Below, piece by piece: positions 1 through 9,013 of a stretch of DNA of 64,000 nucleotides. A program made the translations under genes and the position numbers. Below the pieces are notes generated by a model. That model was not told where the DNA came from and did not search any database. It was given only the letters and a program-made list of their open reading frames with translations. The DNA comes from Flavobacterium laiguense (GTDB lineage Bacteria; Bacteroidota; Bacteroidia; Flavobacteriales; Flavobacteriaceae), in assembly GCF_003097655.1 (NCBI RefSeq), contig NZ_QCZH01000007.1, positions 108,970 through 172,969 on the forward strand, read 5' to 3'. Position 1 is the first letter of the stretch. Each line of letters starts with the position of its first letter.

Positions 1-955
1 TGTCTGTTAAAGTATTTACTCCAGCAGCGGTTCCTCCCCAGTAATTAAATTCTCCATCAGCATCTACCGTGCCAGGGCGATTTGACATTTCTGTTTTAGA
101 AAAGTCTAAAGTGTAATTTACAAATCCGCTATCGCCAACAGTTGTTCCATTGTTAATAGTTAGGCCAAACATTTCTCCATCACCTTCACTTGTAACGCCA
201 GTTCTAAGAGTGGCAGAACCAGCATTATTGCTCTTTTTCAAGATAATGTTCATAACCCCTGCAATCGCATCAGATCCATATTGTGCTGAAGCACCATCTC
301 TTAGGATCTCTACTCTTTCGATGGCATCAGTTGGAATAGCAGAAATATCAGCTCCTGTTTCACCACGTCCAGGAGAAGTTTGTACATAGACTAAAGCACT
401 TAAGTTTTTACGTTTTCCGTTAATAAGGATTAAGGTTCTACTTGGTCCCATATTTCTTATTTCATATGGATCAAGTAATGAAGTGGCATCATTTACAGGT
501 GTGTTTACGGTATTAAAAGATGGGATCCTGTATTGTAATGCTTTGTCGAAAGAGGCTTGTCCAGTTGAGGTCAGGTCTTTTGCGGACAGTACATCAATAG
601 GTAATGCAGAGGTTGTGTTAGTCCTTGCGGCTGTTCTAGAACCTGTAACGACTACTTCATCTAGATTTTGACCGCCTTCTTCGGATAAATCTACATTGAT
701 GATAGATGAGGTTGCAGGTCTTGTTACCGTAGTGTAACCAATATAACTAAAAATTATAGAGGCTCCTTCTTGTACCGTTAGTTTGTAGGCACCCTCCATG
801 TTTGTCGAAACTCCATTGGTGGTTCCTTTTTCAACAATGTTAACTCCTGGTAGAGGAGCACCTGTTTTGTCTTTTACAACTCCGGTAATTTCTTTTTGCG
901 CCAGCATAAATGTGGCGTTTAGTAAAAAGAATAATAGTAATGCGATTTTCTTCAT
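1..955 (-). CDS. TonB-dependent outer membrane receptor, 5' part (runs off window)
   Basis: The reverse strand reads open from an ATG at 955 to the window edge, giving the first 318 residues of an outer-membrane active transporter. A signal peptide (residues 1-19, ending MLA-Q) is followed by a carboxypeptidase-regulatory-like beta-sandwich with the motif GVVKDKTGAPLPGVNI, a linker DEVVVTGSRT that resembles a TonB-box region, and the plug domain with VEILRDGASAQYGSDAIAG. This order is standard for Bacteroidetes receptors that import iron complexes, vitamins or glycans using TonB energy. No SusD gene can be checked because the downstream side lies outside the window, so the substrate is unknown. 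The barrel is not visible. I see no frameshift. Confidence 0.93.
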   Translation of the reverse strand, partial: MKKIALLLFFLLNATFMLAQKEITGVVKDKTGAPLPGVNIVEKGTTNGVSTNMEGAYKLTVQEGASIIFSYIGYTTVTRPATSSIINVDLSEEGGQNLDEVVVTGSRTAARTNTTSALPIDVLSAKDLTSTGQASFDKALQYRIPSFNTVNTPVNDATSLLDPYEIRNMGPSRTLILINGKRKNLSALVYVQTSPGRGETGADISAIPTDAIERVEILRDGASAQYGSDAIAGVMNIILKKSNNAGSATLRTGVTSEGDGEMFGLTINNGTTVGDSGFVNYTLDFSKTEMSNRPGTVDADGEFNYWGGTAAGVNTLTD

Positions 956-993
956 AATTTGTGAATTGATAGGTTATTGGTTTTGTTTGTGTC

Positions 994-1001
994 CAAATAT
1001 A
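994..1001 (-). promoter_or_regulatory. Candidate -7 element for the TonB receptor gene
   Basis: On the minus strand this reads TATATTTG, matching the Bacteroidetes -7 consensus TAnnTTTG, 39 bases before the receptor ATG. I do not see a convincing TTG at the -33 position, so this is a half-supported call. Confidence 0.35.
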
Positions 1002-1264
1002 GCAAAATATTAACATCATAAAAGAATAATGTTAAATAATATCTAAATTTTGTTGAAGTAATTTTTTTTGTAAAAATTTTACCCAACTGCTTGTTAAGAG
1101 CTATGAATGTTCAATTTATAGTGATGGACGTGGTTTGGAATTTGTCTGACCCTAACAAATAGAGTATAGACAATGATGACTAAAGTTCTACCTATATTAA
1201 ATAGGTTGCAATTCATAAAATCTTCAGAAGTACTAATCGGTCACTGAAAAGGGAAGCTTAAAAT

Positions 1265-1296
1265 TTGCTGAGTTATGGCATTATATCTTATATTTG
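1265..1296 (+). promoter_or_regulatory. Candidate promoter of ychF (TTG, 21-base spacer, TATATTTG)
   Basis: TTG at 1265-1267 and TATATTTG at 1289-1296 match the two Bacteroidetes promoter boxes at an acceptable spacing. Transcription would begin near 1303. That rules out an in-frame upstream start at 1294 for ychF and supports the ATG at 1363. The 1002-1264 stretch upstream shows no gene or clear structure. Confidence 0.5.
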
Positions 1297-1362
1297 CAAA
1301 CTTTAAAAATAGAATTACTAAAAACAGTTAACAGGAAACTGTTATTTGTAAAAAAATATGCC

Positions 1363-2457
1363 ATGAAAGCAGGAATTGTAGGATTACCAAATGTTGGAAA
1401 ATCAACATTATTCAATTGTCTATCGAATGCAAAAGCGCAAAGTGCGAACTTTCCGTTTTGTACTATCGAACCTAATATAGGTGTTGTAAGCGTTCCGGAT
1501 TCAAGAATGGAAAAATTGGAAGAATTAGTAAAACCAGAACGCGTGCAAATGGCAACTGTTGATATCGTAGATATCGCAGGATTGGTAAAAGGAGCCAGTA
1601 AAGGAGAAGGTTTAGGAAATCAATTTCTTGGAAATATTAGAGAATGTAATGCCATTATTCACGTTTTGCGTTGTTTTGATAATGACAATATAGTTCACGT
1701 TGATGGAAATGTAAATCCAATTCGTGATAAAGAAACAATTGATATTGAGTTGCAACTGAAAGATCTTGAAAACGTTGAAAAACGTTTAGAAAAAGTTAAT
1801 CGTGCTGCCAAAACAGGTAATAAAGAAGCTCAAACCGAAAAAGCGCTCTTAGATAGAATCAGAGAAACACTTTTGCAGGCAAAATCGGCTAGAACAGTTG
1901 TTCCTGAAAATAATGATGAGGAAGTATTGTTAGAAAGTTTTCAATTGATTACTGCAAAACCAGTATTATACGTTTGTAATGTAGATGAAAGTTCTGCTGT
2001 AAGCGGAAATAAATATGTAGATCAGGTTCGCGAATTAGTCAAAGACGAAGATGCTGAAGTGATTGTGCTTTCTGTAGGTGCTGAAGCAGATATAACCGAA
2101 TTGGAAAGCTACGAAGAGCGTCAAGTTTTTCTGGAAGATATGGGGTTAAAAGAGCCAGGAGCATCTGTCTTGATTCGTGCAGCCTACAAATTATTGAAAC
2201 AGCAAACCTATTTTACGGCTGGTGTAAAAGAAGTGCGTGCTTGGACGATCAATATTGGATCAACTGCACCACAAGCAGCAGGAGTGATTCACACTGATTT
2301 TGAAAAAGGATTCATCCGTGCCGAAGTGATTGCTTATGAAGATTTCGTTCAATACGGATCAGAAGCCAAATGTAAAGAAGCGGGTAAATTCAAAGTAGAA
2401 GGAAAAGAATATATCGTTAAAGATGGGGACGTAATGCACTTTAGATTTAATGTCTAA
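1363..2457 (+). CDS. ychF: Redox-regulated ATPase YchF (Obg family)
   Basis: This is a 364-residue P-loop protein of the usual YchF length. The Walker A motif GLPNVGKST is at residues 7-15, the switch region DIAGLVKGASKGEGLGNQF follows, and the altered G4 motif is NVDE in place of NKxD. That alteration is the family hallmark explaining its preference for ATP over GTP. The C-terminal third is a TGS-like domain ending in DGDVMHFRFNV. YchF binds ribosomes and modulates translation and stress responses. The reading frame is open 23 codons further upstream, but conservation begins at MKAGIVGLPN and a promoter overlaps the extension, so I start at 1363. It is monocistronic, with a hairpin terminator downstream. 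Confidence 0.97.
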   Translation: MKAGIVGLPNVGKSTLFNCLSNAKAQSANFPFCTIEPNIGVVSVPDSRMEKLEELVKPERVQMATVDIVDIAGLVKGASKGEGLGNQFLGNIRECNAIIHVLRCFDNDNIVHVDGNVNPIRDKETIDIELQLKDLENVEKRLEKVNRAAKTGNKEAQTEKALLDRIRETLLQAKSARTVVPENNDEEVLLESFQLITAKPVLYVCNVDESSAVSGNKYVDQVRELVKDEDAEVIVLSVGAEADITELESYEERQVFLEDMGLKEPGASVLIRAAYKLLKQQTYFTAGVKEVRAWTINIGSTAPQAAGVIHTDFEKGFIRAEVIAYEDFVQYGSEAKCKEAGKFKVEGKEYIVKDGDVMHFRFNV

Positions 2458-2496
2458 AAAGTAGTAAGAGAGTAGTATTAAGTATTAAGATATTGG

Positions 2497-2528
2497 AAAC
2501 CTGCAAGAGTCATTTTGCAGGTTTTTTT
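2497..2528 (+). terminator. Intrinsic terminator after ychF
   Basis: AAACCTGCAA and TTGCAGGTTT form a perfect 10-bp stem with an 8-base loop, followed by a T run. Confidence 0.85.
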
Positions 2529-2595
2529 GTTTGGTAAACGATGTGTTTAGATTTTTCTATATTTAATAAAATCCGTTCGGTGTAATTGTTTTTTT

Positions 2596-2738
2596 ACCAC
2601 ATAGAAACATAGAATTTATAGTTTTTGAAAAGAGTTTGATAGATGTTTTACTTTTCACATAGTCAATCTATGTGAAAAATAGTGCTATTTTCTATTCGTC
2701 CTTTAATTGTTAATTCTAAATCTATGTATCTATGTGGT
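2596..2738. repeat. Nested inverted-repeat element (MITE-like), copy 1
   Basis: The outer arms at 2596-2617 and 2717-2738 begin ACCACATAGA and pair with two mismatches over 22 bases. Inside lie a perfect 11-bp hairpin (TTTTCACATAG, 5-base loop, CTATGTGAAAA at 2652-2678) and an AAAATAG/CTATTTT hairpin (2676-2691). No reading frame is present. The architecture resembles the elements at 38037-38134 and 59554-59667. It fills the gene-free stretch between ychF and the next gene. Confidence 0.7.
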
Positions 2739-2877
2739 TTGTTTTTTATTTAAACAGGATTACATCCAACGGGTTAATAAATTAAAAAACTTATAAGAAA
2801 AAAATTATATTTTTTAATAAAGAATGTGTTTCATCGATATTACAGGTGTTTAATCAATATTGAATTTAAAATAGTTT

Positions 2878-2885
2878 TACCTTTG
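2878..2885 (+). promoter_or_regulatory. Candidate -7 element TACCTTTG
   Basis: This matches TAnnTTTG 42 bases before the ATG at 2928. A TTG at 2860 is closer than the usual spacing, so the -33 box is uncertain. Confidence 0.4.
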
Positions 2886-2927
2886 TGACATGAAACAAAA
2901 TTACTAGACTTAATAAATATTAAAAAA

Positions 2928-3425
2928 ATGAAAAAATCAATTTTAACTATTGTAATACTACTAACAGGTATGTTATCAGGTGCTCAAAGTTTTAAAGTTC
3001 TTAAAGAAGAAAATAAAGAATGGGGATTAACCAGTTATAAATTGGATTGTTCTAAGAGTAGTCCACTTTTGGCCAACAAATTGAATTACACTATAAACAA
3101 AGATGTTTTTGAGTCTAAAAGCAAGCAGGATGTTTATCATGTAACTTTACTGTTAAAAGGAGCTTATAAACCTGCTCTAAATAAAGAAATGACAATTTCA
3201 ACCATTTTTGAAGACGGTACCATAGTAACCAATAAAGAGACTCTTGAAGATGGAGGTCATTTTGATGGGAAATGTACCTTGCACCTTGTTAAAATTGATC
3301 AAATTAGAAAGGTTGGAATTAAAGAAATAAAAATAAATGGTGCAACTGACAAACCTTTTATAGTTAATAAAAAAAACAGAGCTGATTTTATAAAAAATCT
3401 AAATAATGTAGTTAATGCTGAATAG
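2928..3425 (+). CDS. Small secreted protein of unknown function
   Basis: The protein has 165 residues, with a clear signal peptide (MKKSILTIVILLTGMLSGAQ, cleavage after about residue 19) and no lipobox cysteine, so it is probably periplasmic or exported. The mature part is lysine-rich and beta-strand-like, with no motif I recognise and no C-terminal sorting domain. The gene stands alone between an inverted-repeat element and its own terminator, with an AAAAA-rich leader typical of flavobacterial translation starts. I cannot assign a function. Confidence 0.8.
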   Translation: MKKSILTIVILLTGMLSGAQSFKVLKEENKEWGLTSYKLDCSKSSPLLANKLNYTINKDVFESKSKQDVYHVTLLLKGAYKPALNKEMTISTIFEDGTIVTNKETLEDGGHFDGKCTLHLVKIDQIRKVGIKEIKINGATDKPFIVNKKNRADFIKNLNNVVNAE

Positions 3426-3448
3426 TTAGCTAAGTATAGTCTATTTAG

Positions 3449-3480
3449 AAAGCCTACAAAAGTTATTTTGTAGGCTTTTT
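3449..3480 (+). terminator. Intrinsic terminator
   Basis: AAAGCCTACAAAA and TTTTGTAGGCTTT form a perfect 13-bp stem with loop GTTA, followed by T's. Confidence 0.85.
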
Positions 3481-3542
3481 TTGTTTTTATAGAATTATTT
3501 TTGTTTCTTTATGTGCCTTAATATCTTAAATAACAATTTATT

Positions 3543-4685
3543 ATGAAGCTACAACAGATCATTATTAATGATAAAGAAGAGAATCGGATTTTTTTTTCTT
3601 CTGATGGTTTTAATCCTAAAAAAGCAAATTTTGTACTAGCTTTTGGCGAAAGAGTTTTTTTAGATGATGTATTGCCTTATGAAAAAATAAGGGGGTTATA
3701 TCCAGAAGCGCAGATTGTTATTTGTTCTTCATCGGGGCAAATTTCTGATGCTAATTTAATTGAAAACAGTATAGTTGCCACCGCAATAGAGTTTGAAAAA
3801 ACAACAATAAAAGTTTCTGAAATTGACATTCTAAAAAATTCTAATATTCAAGAATTAGGGGATGTTATAAATGATGCTCTTTTTAATGAGGATTTAAAAT
3901 CAATACTTATCCTCTCTGAAGGAAGTTTTATCAACGGTACCGAACTTATAAACGAAATGATAAAACAAACAGAAGGAATTGTTCCTATTTTTGGGGGGTT
4001 GGCTGGCGATGGATATAAATTCGAGAAAACAATCGTTGGTTTAAATAATGATGCGTCCCAAGGCAAAATAGTCGCAATTGGTTTTTATGGTAATGCGATT
4101 CATTTCGGATTTGGCTCTGGTGGAGGATGGAGTGACTTTGGCCCAGAAAGAGAAGTAACGCTTTCAAAAAAGAATGTGTTGTATAAAATTGGAGATCGAT
4201 TTGCATTAGATTTATACAAAGAATATCTTGGTAAATACGCCAAGGAATTACCGGGATCATCATTGTATTTTCCGTTATCGATGAAAGAGAATAAAGATGC
4301 AGCTCCGATAGTAAGAACTATTTTATCGATCGATGAAGAAAATAAATCGATGACTTTTGCCGGGAATATTCCACAAGGTTCCTTTGTTCGATTAATGAAA
4401 GGGAATCTCGATAAACTTATTGATGCGGCATCTAATGCAGCATTACAAATTGATAAAAAGCAATCAACTGTGCCTGGCTTAGCTTTAGTGGTGAGTTGTG
4501 TGGGGAGAAAAATTGTGTTGGGTAATAGGATAGAAGAAGAACTTGAAGTTGTAAAAGAAGTTTTTGGCGAAAATATTTTGGTCTGCGGTTTCTATTCTTA
4601 TGGTGAGATTTCTCCAAACTTTAATAAAGTAGCCTGTGAATTGCATAATCAGACAATGACAGTTACAACTATTTGTGAAGTATAA
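3543..4685 (+). CDS. FIST N/C domain sensory protein
   Basis: This 380-residue soluble protein has the two-part FIST architecture. FIST_N spans about residues 20-215, containing AQIVICSSSGQISD and GIVPIFGGLAGDGYKFEKT. FIST_C spans about 220-365, with LPGSSLYFPL and the end segment GFYSYGEISP. FIST proteins are proposed intracellular small-ligand sensors, possibly binding amino acids, that feed two-component or cyclic-di-GMP signalling (Borziak and Zhulin). The gene ends 12 bases before a hybrid kinase that has no sensing domain of its own, so the two are probably co-transcribed and this protein probably supplies the input. The ligand is unknown. Confidence 0.9.
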   Translation: MKLQQIIINDKEENRIFFSSDGFNPKKANFVLAFGERVFLDDVLPYEKIRGLYPEAQIVICSSSGQISDANLIENSIVATAIEFEKTTIKVSEIDILKNSNIQELGDVINDALFNEDLKSILILSEGSFINGTELINEMIKQTEGIVPIFGGLAGDGYKFEKTIVGLNNDASQGKIVAIGFYGNAIHFGFGSGGGWSDFGPEREVTLSKKNVLYKIGDRFALDLYKEYLGKYAKELPGSSLYFPLSMKENKDAAPIVRTILSIDEENKSMTFAGNIPQGSFVRLMKGNLDKLIDAASNAALQIDKKQSTVPGLALVVSCVGRKIVLGNRIEEELEVVKEVFGENILVCGFYSYGEISPNFNKVACELHNQTMTVTTICEV

Positions 4686-4697
4686 ATTACAATTGTA

Positions 4698-6212
4698 ATG
4701 GATAAAGTGAACTTACATAGGCAACTTAACAGGCAGCTCAATAAGTATTTGTCGGATAATTTCATTGCTAAAAATGAAAACATTCAACACTTTATAGAAG
4801 TTGTAAATCATTCTTATTTTAATTTTGAAAAAGATGTCGAATTATTTGAGCAATCTTCTCGTTTGAATGATATAGAATACAATGAAATAAACAAAAAATT
4901 AAAAGATGAATTAGAAAAAAAAGAAAATATACAAACCAAGTTAATTCAATCGATAAAGCAACTAAACAATAATGAAATAAAGCTTGATAAGGATGATAAC
5001 TTGATCGATTTGTTGAATATTTTAAATAGAGAGATTGATTTTAAGAAAGAGTTTGAAGATAAGTTGTTTGAAGCTAAGTTGAATGCTGAAAAAGCAAACG
5101 AAGCCAAGTCTGATTTCTTGTCTATTATGAGCCATGAAATCCGCACCCCTTTAAATGCAATTATTGGGTTGATTTATATAATGGAAAAAGAGAATACTTT
5201 AGAAAGTTTTCAGGAAAATCTAGAGGTTTTAAAAAATTCTTCGCAAAATTTATTTCTTCTTATAAACGACATTCTGGATTTTAATAAAATTGAGGCTGGA
5301 AAAATTGATATTGAAAAAACGCCATTTAACTTTAAAGATTTAGTTGTACAAATAGGGAAATCTCAAGAAGTAAGAGCTTCAGAGAATCTAAATCGAATTG
5401 AAATAATTATCGATGATAATTTTATGCCAAACGTAATTTCCGATCCTTTACGAATTGGTCAAGTCATTACAAATTTAGTTTCGAATGCTGTAAAATTTAC
5501 CAAAAATGGTTTGGTGCAAATTAGAATTGACCAAATTCAAAAAAATGATTGCAATTCTATTTTTAAAGTACAAGTGATTGACAATGGAATAGGGATTGAT
5601 TTAGAGGAATTTGATTCTATTTTTCAAAAGTTTACCCAAGCCGAAACAAGGACGTCTAGGCAATTTGGAGGAACTGGTTTGGGTTTGGTAATAACCAAAA
5701 AATTACTTAATTTATTAGACTCAGATATTGAATTAAAAAGTGAAATAGGAGTTGGTTCCAATTTTAGTTTCGTTTTGGAATTGCCAATTGTGTCCGAAAA
5801 AATTCAGCAAAACAATAACATTTTAAATAACGATTATGAGGAAAAAAACCTAGAAGGATTATACGTTCTTTTGGTTGAGGATAATCTTATTAATGTTAAA
5901 ATAGCCGATAAGATATTGAAGCAATGGAATGTGAAAATTGATATTGCAGAAAACGGTCTTGTTGCCATCGAGAAATTTAAACTGAATACGTATGACCTTA
6001 TTTTGATGGATTTGTCAATGCCCGTGATGGATGGGTATGAAGCCACAAAAATTATAAGAAGTATGGGGGCAACAATTCCAATAATAGCACTAACAGCTTC
6101 GTCATCCTATGATGATCTTGAGAAAATTATAGTGATTGGTATGAACGAATATGTGATAAAGCCATTCAATCCTAATGAATTATATCTTAAATTAAAAAAA
6201 TATTGTAAGTGA
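4698..6212 (+). CDS. Soluble hybrid histidine kinase with receiver domain
   Basis: The protein has 504 residues. Residues 1-135 are charged and helical, with a predicted coiled coil and no membrane segment, PAS or GAF domain. The HisKA domain carries His146 in SIMSHEIRTPLNAIIGL. The ATPase domain has the N-box NLVSNAVKF (259-267), DNGIGI (295-300) and GTGLGL (325-330). A C-terminal receiver (about 388-504) has phospho-acceptor Asp438 in LILMDLSMPVMDG and Lys488. No output domain follows, so the signal must pass to an HPt or response-regulator protein elsewhere. It lies 12 bases after the FIST gene, its likely sensor. Confidence 0.94.
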   Translation: MDKVNLHRQLNRQLNKYLSDNFIAKNENIQHFIEVVNHSYFNFEKDVELFEQSSRLNDIEYNEINKKLKDELEKKENIQTKLIQSIKQLNNNEIKLDKDDNLIDLLNILNREIDFKKEFEDKLFEAKLNAEKANEAKSDFLSIMSHEIRTPLNAIIGLIYIMEKENTLESFQENLEVLKNSSQNLFLLINDILDFNKIEAGKIDIEKTPFNFKDLVVQIGKSQEVRASENLNRIEIIIDDNFMPNVISDPLRIGQVITNLVSNAVKFTKNGLVQIRIDQIQKNDCNSIFKVQVIDNGIGIDLEEFDSIFQKFTQAETRTSRQFGGTGLGLVITKKLLNLLDSDIELKSEIGVGSNFSFVLELPIVSEKIQQNNNILNNDYEEKNLEGLYVLLVEDNLINVKIADKILKQWNVKIDIAENGLVAIEKFKLNTYDLILMDLSMPVMDGYEATKIIRSMGATIPIIALTASSSYDDLEKIIVIGMNEYVIKPFNPNELYLKLKKYCK

Positions 6213-6376
6213 TAATTTGCGGTTAATGAAAGTAGTTGGTTGTTCATTCGTTAAAAACACCTTGTTTTTTCTACCACTAAAAAATGATATTTAATGTATC
6301 ATTTGTATTTATAAAAGCTTTATAAGTGCAGTCGGCCTTCCAATTTTTATTACTTTTAAAAATAAAATAAATTATC

Positions 6377-6898
6377 ATGAAGATTATAGCCTTCGGAGGA
6401 AGTCCCAGTAAAAACTCTATTAATAAAAAATTAGCGACTTACGCATCTAGTTTATTTGAAAATGCCCAAGTTGAAGTTTTGGATTTAAATGATTATGAAA
6501 TGCCGTTATTCAGCGTTGATAAGGAAGTAATAATTGGCCAGCATACTTTGGCGAAAGCATTTTTAGAAAAAATAGCCACTGCCGATCTTTTGATAGTTTC
6601 ACTTGCCGAAAATAACGGAAATTACAGTGCTGCTTTCAAAAACACAGTGGATTGGTGCTCCAGAATAAACGGAAAAATTTTTCAGGGAAAACCAATGTTA
6701 TTGATGGCTACTTCGCCAGGAGCGAGGGGTGGGACAAGTGTTCTTGAGATTGCCAAAAATAATTTTCCGCGTTTTGCAACCGAAATTAAAGCTGTTTTTT
6801 CATTGCCTAGTTTTGATGATAATTTTGATATTGAATCGAATGTTATTTCAAATCCAGAATTGGATAAACAATTGAAAGAGATTGTTGCCAATTTTTAA
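6377..6898 (+). CDS. NADPH-dependent FMN reductase family oxidoreductase
   Basis: A 173-residue flavodoxin-fold protein. The N-terminal phosphate-binding loop is FGGSPSKNSINKKL (residues 6-19), and the flavin-site segments SLAENNGNYSAAFKNTVDW and MATSPGARGG match the NAD(P)H:FMN/quinone reductase family (SsuE/ChrR/azoreductase-like). It would use NAD(P)H to reduce FMN, quinones or chromate in the cytosol. It has its own transcription unit. The first 165 bases upstream hold no recognised promoter box. The exact substrate cannot be read from the sequence. Confidence 0.88.
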   Translation: MKIIAFGGSPSKNSINKKLATYASSLFENAQVEVLDLNDYEMPLFSVDKEVIIGQHTLAKAFLEKIATADLLIVSLAENNGNYSAAFKNTVDWCSRINGKIFQGKPMLLMATSPGARGGTSVLEIAKNNFPRFATEIKAVFSLPSFDDNFDIESNVISNPELDKQLKEIVANF

Positions 6899-6952
6899 AT
6901 GGCAATATTAATTTCAATGGCAATGGCAATATCAATGGAAAAGGGAATTTTA
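6899..6952. repeat. Simple (ATGGCAATATCA)-type satellite after the oxidoreductase
   Basis: Degenerate hexamer-like repeats of AATGGC and AATATCAATT follow the stop codon directly. Similar low-complexity tracts occur after other genes in the window (29494-29528, 52008-52040, 52103-52142). They contain no reading frame. Confidence 0.6.
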
Positions 6953-7012
6953 GAAAAAATCTAAATTCTGCAATCTACAATCTAAAATTTCGCCTGTCAA
7001 TATCATTCTTAA

Positions 7013-7020
7013 TAACTTTG
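7013..7020 (+). promoter_or_regulatory. Candidate -7 element of the parE-DUF1016-parC operon
   Basis: TAACTTTG matches TAnnTTTG about 110 bases before parE, leaving a leader of roughly 100 bases that contains a hairpin. Confidence 0.4.
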
Positions 7021-7071
7021 CTGACTACTTCTTTTTAATTTTATCGATTTGCACTACATTAGCACACTCGA

Positions 7072-7094
7072 GGTCTTTGTGGAAAGCAAAGACC
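7072..7094 (+). promoter_or_regulatory. Hairpin in the parE leader
   Basis: GGTCTTTG and CAAAGACC form a perfect 8-bp stem around a 7-base loop, 36 bases before the parE ATG. No T run follows, so it is not a terminator. It could stabilise or regulate the mRNA; this is inference. Confidence 0.4.
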
Positions 7095-7129
7095 GAACAG
7101 AGCGCAGTTAAATTCGATAAAACCCCAAA

Positions 7130-8995
7130 ATGTCAGATCAAAATCAATATACCGAAGATAATATCCGTTCTCTCGACTGGAAAGAACATATCCGTATGCG
7201 TCCCGGAATGTACATTGGAAAACTCGGAGATGGTTCTTCGCCAGATGATGGTATTTATATTTTATTAAAAGAGGTTCTCGACAACTGTATCGATGAATTT
7301 GTAATGGGTGCTGGTAAAAACATTGAAGTAACCATTAAAGATAAAACGGTTACCGTTCGTGATTATGGACGTGGAATCCCATTGGGGAAGGTAATTGATG
7401 TCGTTTCCAAAATGAACACGGGTGGTAAATACGATTCATTGGCGTTCAAAAAATCAGTTGGATTGAATGGAGTCGGGACAAAAGCGGTGAATGCGTTGTC
7501 TCATTATTTTCGTGTAGAATCTGTTCGTGATGACAAACAAAAAGCAGCGGAGTTTTCAGGTGGAAATCTGGTTCTCGAAGAGGATGTTATTGAAACCACG
7601 AAGAGAAAAGGTACCAAAGTGTCTTTTATTCCAGATGAGACGATCTTTAAAAATTATAAATTCAGGTTTGAGTATGTCATCAAAATGCTCAAAAACTATT
7701 GTTATTTGAACAATGGGTTGACGATCATTTTTAACGGAGAAAAATATTATTCAGAAAACGGTCTTAAAGATTTATTAGAAGAAACCATTCATGCTGATGA
7801 TTTAGAGTATCCAATTATTCACCTCAAAGGGGATGATATCGAGATGGCTTTAACGCATAGCAAAACTCAATATAGCGAAGAATACCACTCCTTTGTAAAC
7901 GGACAAAACACCACGCAAGGAGGAACGCATCTTGCGGCCTATCGTGAAGCGATTGTAAAAACGATAAGAGAGTTTTATAATAAAAGCTTTGAAGCTTCGG
8001 ATGTACGTAAATCGGTAGTGAGTGCGATAAGCATCAAAGTAATGGAGCCTGTTTTTGAGTCGCAAACCAAAACTAAATTGGGATCGACAGATATGGGTTC
8101 TGAACCAGGGATGCCTTCGGTTCGTACGTTTGTAAATGATTTTGTAAAAACAAAATTAGATAATTATTTGCACAAGCATCCAGCGACTGCAGATGCCTTG
8201 TTGCGAAAAATTCTCCAAGCCGAACGCGAACGAAAAGAATTATCAGGAATTCGTAAACTAGCCACAGATCGCGCCAAGAAAGCGAATCTGCACAATAAAA
8301 AATTAAGGGATTGCCGTGCGCATCTTCCGGACACCAAAAACGCTAGGAACTTAGAAAGTACTTTGTTTATTACCGAGGGGGATTCGGCTTCCGGGTCGAT
8401 TACAAAATCTCGTGATGTAAATACCCAAGCGGTTTTTAGTTTGCGTGGTAAGCCTTTGAACTCCTATGGAATGAGCAAAAAAATTGTGTATGAAAATGAG
8501 GAATTCAACTTATTGCAAGCGGCTTTGGATATTGAGGACGGATTAGAAAAATTGCGTTACAATAACATCGTAATCGCAACCGATGCCGATGTCGATGGAA
8601 TGCACATCCGTTTGCTGTTGATTACTTTTTTCCTGCAGTTTTTTCCTGAATTAATCAAAGAAGGGCATTTGTATATTTTGCAAACACCACTTTTTAGAGT
8701 TCGGAACAAGAAAGAAACTATTTATTGCTATTCTGAAGAAGAACGTAGAGACGCTATAGAAAAACTAAAACCAAAACCGGAAATCACTCGATTTAAGGGA
8801 TTAGGAGAGATTTCACCAGATGAGTTCAAGAATTTTATTGGAGAAACGATTCGCTTGGATCCTATTATGATGGATAAAAACACTTCTATCGAACAGTTAT
8901 TATCGTTTTATATGGGTAAAAACACTCCTGATAGACAAGAATTTATCATCAAGAATTTGAAAGTGGAGTTGGATGTTTTGGAAGAAGTGAAATAA
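7130..8995 (+). CDS. parE: DNA topoisomerase IV subunit B
   Basis: This 621-residue type IIA topoisomerase ATPase subunit has the GHKL ATP site ([12 protein letters not shown] and GRGIPLG near the N-terminus, then [14 protein letters not shown]), the transducer domain, and the TOPRIM signatures EGDSASG and [17 protein letters not shown]. It ends with the conserved [10 protein letters not shown] segment. The length is shorter than GyrB (about 640 or more), and the partner parC lies in the same operon, so I call topoisomerase IV rather than gyrase. ParE-ParC decatenates daughter chromosomes. The ATG at 7130 begins the conserved [17 protein letters not shown]. The next gene begins 18 bases after the stop. 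Confidence 0.95.
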   Translation: MSDQNQYTEDNIRSLDWKEHIRMRPGMYIGKLGDGSSPDDGIYILLKEVLDNCIDEFVMGAGKNIEVTIKDKTVTVRDYGRGIPLGKVIDVVSKMNTGGKYDSLAFKKSVGLNGVGTKAVNALSHYFRVESVRDDKQKAAEFSGGNLVLEEDVIETTKRKGTKVSFIPDETIFKNYKFRFEYVIKMLKNYCYLNNGLTIIFNGEKYYSENGLKDLLEETIHADDLEYPIIHLKGDDIEMALTHSKTQYSEEYHSFVNGQNTTQGGTHLAAYREAIVKTIREFYNKSFEASDVRKSVVSAISIKVMEPVFESQTKTKLGSTDMGSEPGMPSVRTFVNDFVKTKLDNYLHKHPATADALLRKILQAERERKELSGIRKLATDRAKKANLHNKKLRDCRAHLPDTKNARNLESTLFITEGDSASGSITKSRDVNTQAVFSLRGKPLNSYGMSKKIVYENEEFNLLQAALDIEDGLEKLRYNNIVIATDADVDGMHIRLLLITFFLQFFPELIKEGHLYILQTPLFRVRNKKETIYCYSEEERRDAIEKLKPKPEITRFKGLGEISPDEFKNFIGETIRLDPIMMDKNTSIEQLLSFYMGKNTPDRQEFIIKNLKVELDVLEEVK

Positions 8996-9013
8996 TGTAG
9001 AAAGGTTTATATA

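Noticed and set aside
1294..1362. 23-codon N-terminal extension of YchF from an upstream start
   Set aside because: The conserved protein begins at 1363, and a good promoter (boxes at 1265 and 1289) would place the transcript start downstream of 1294.
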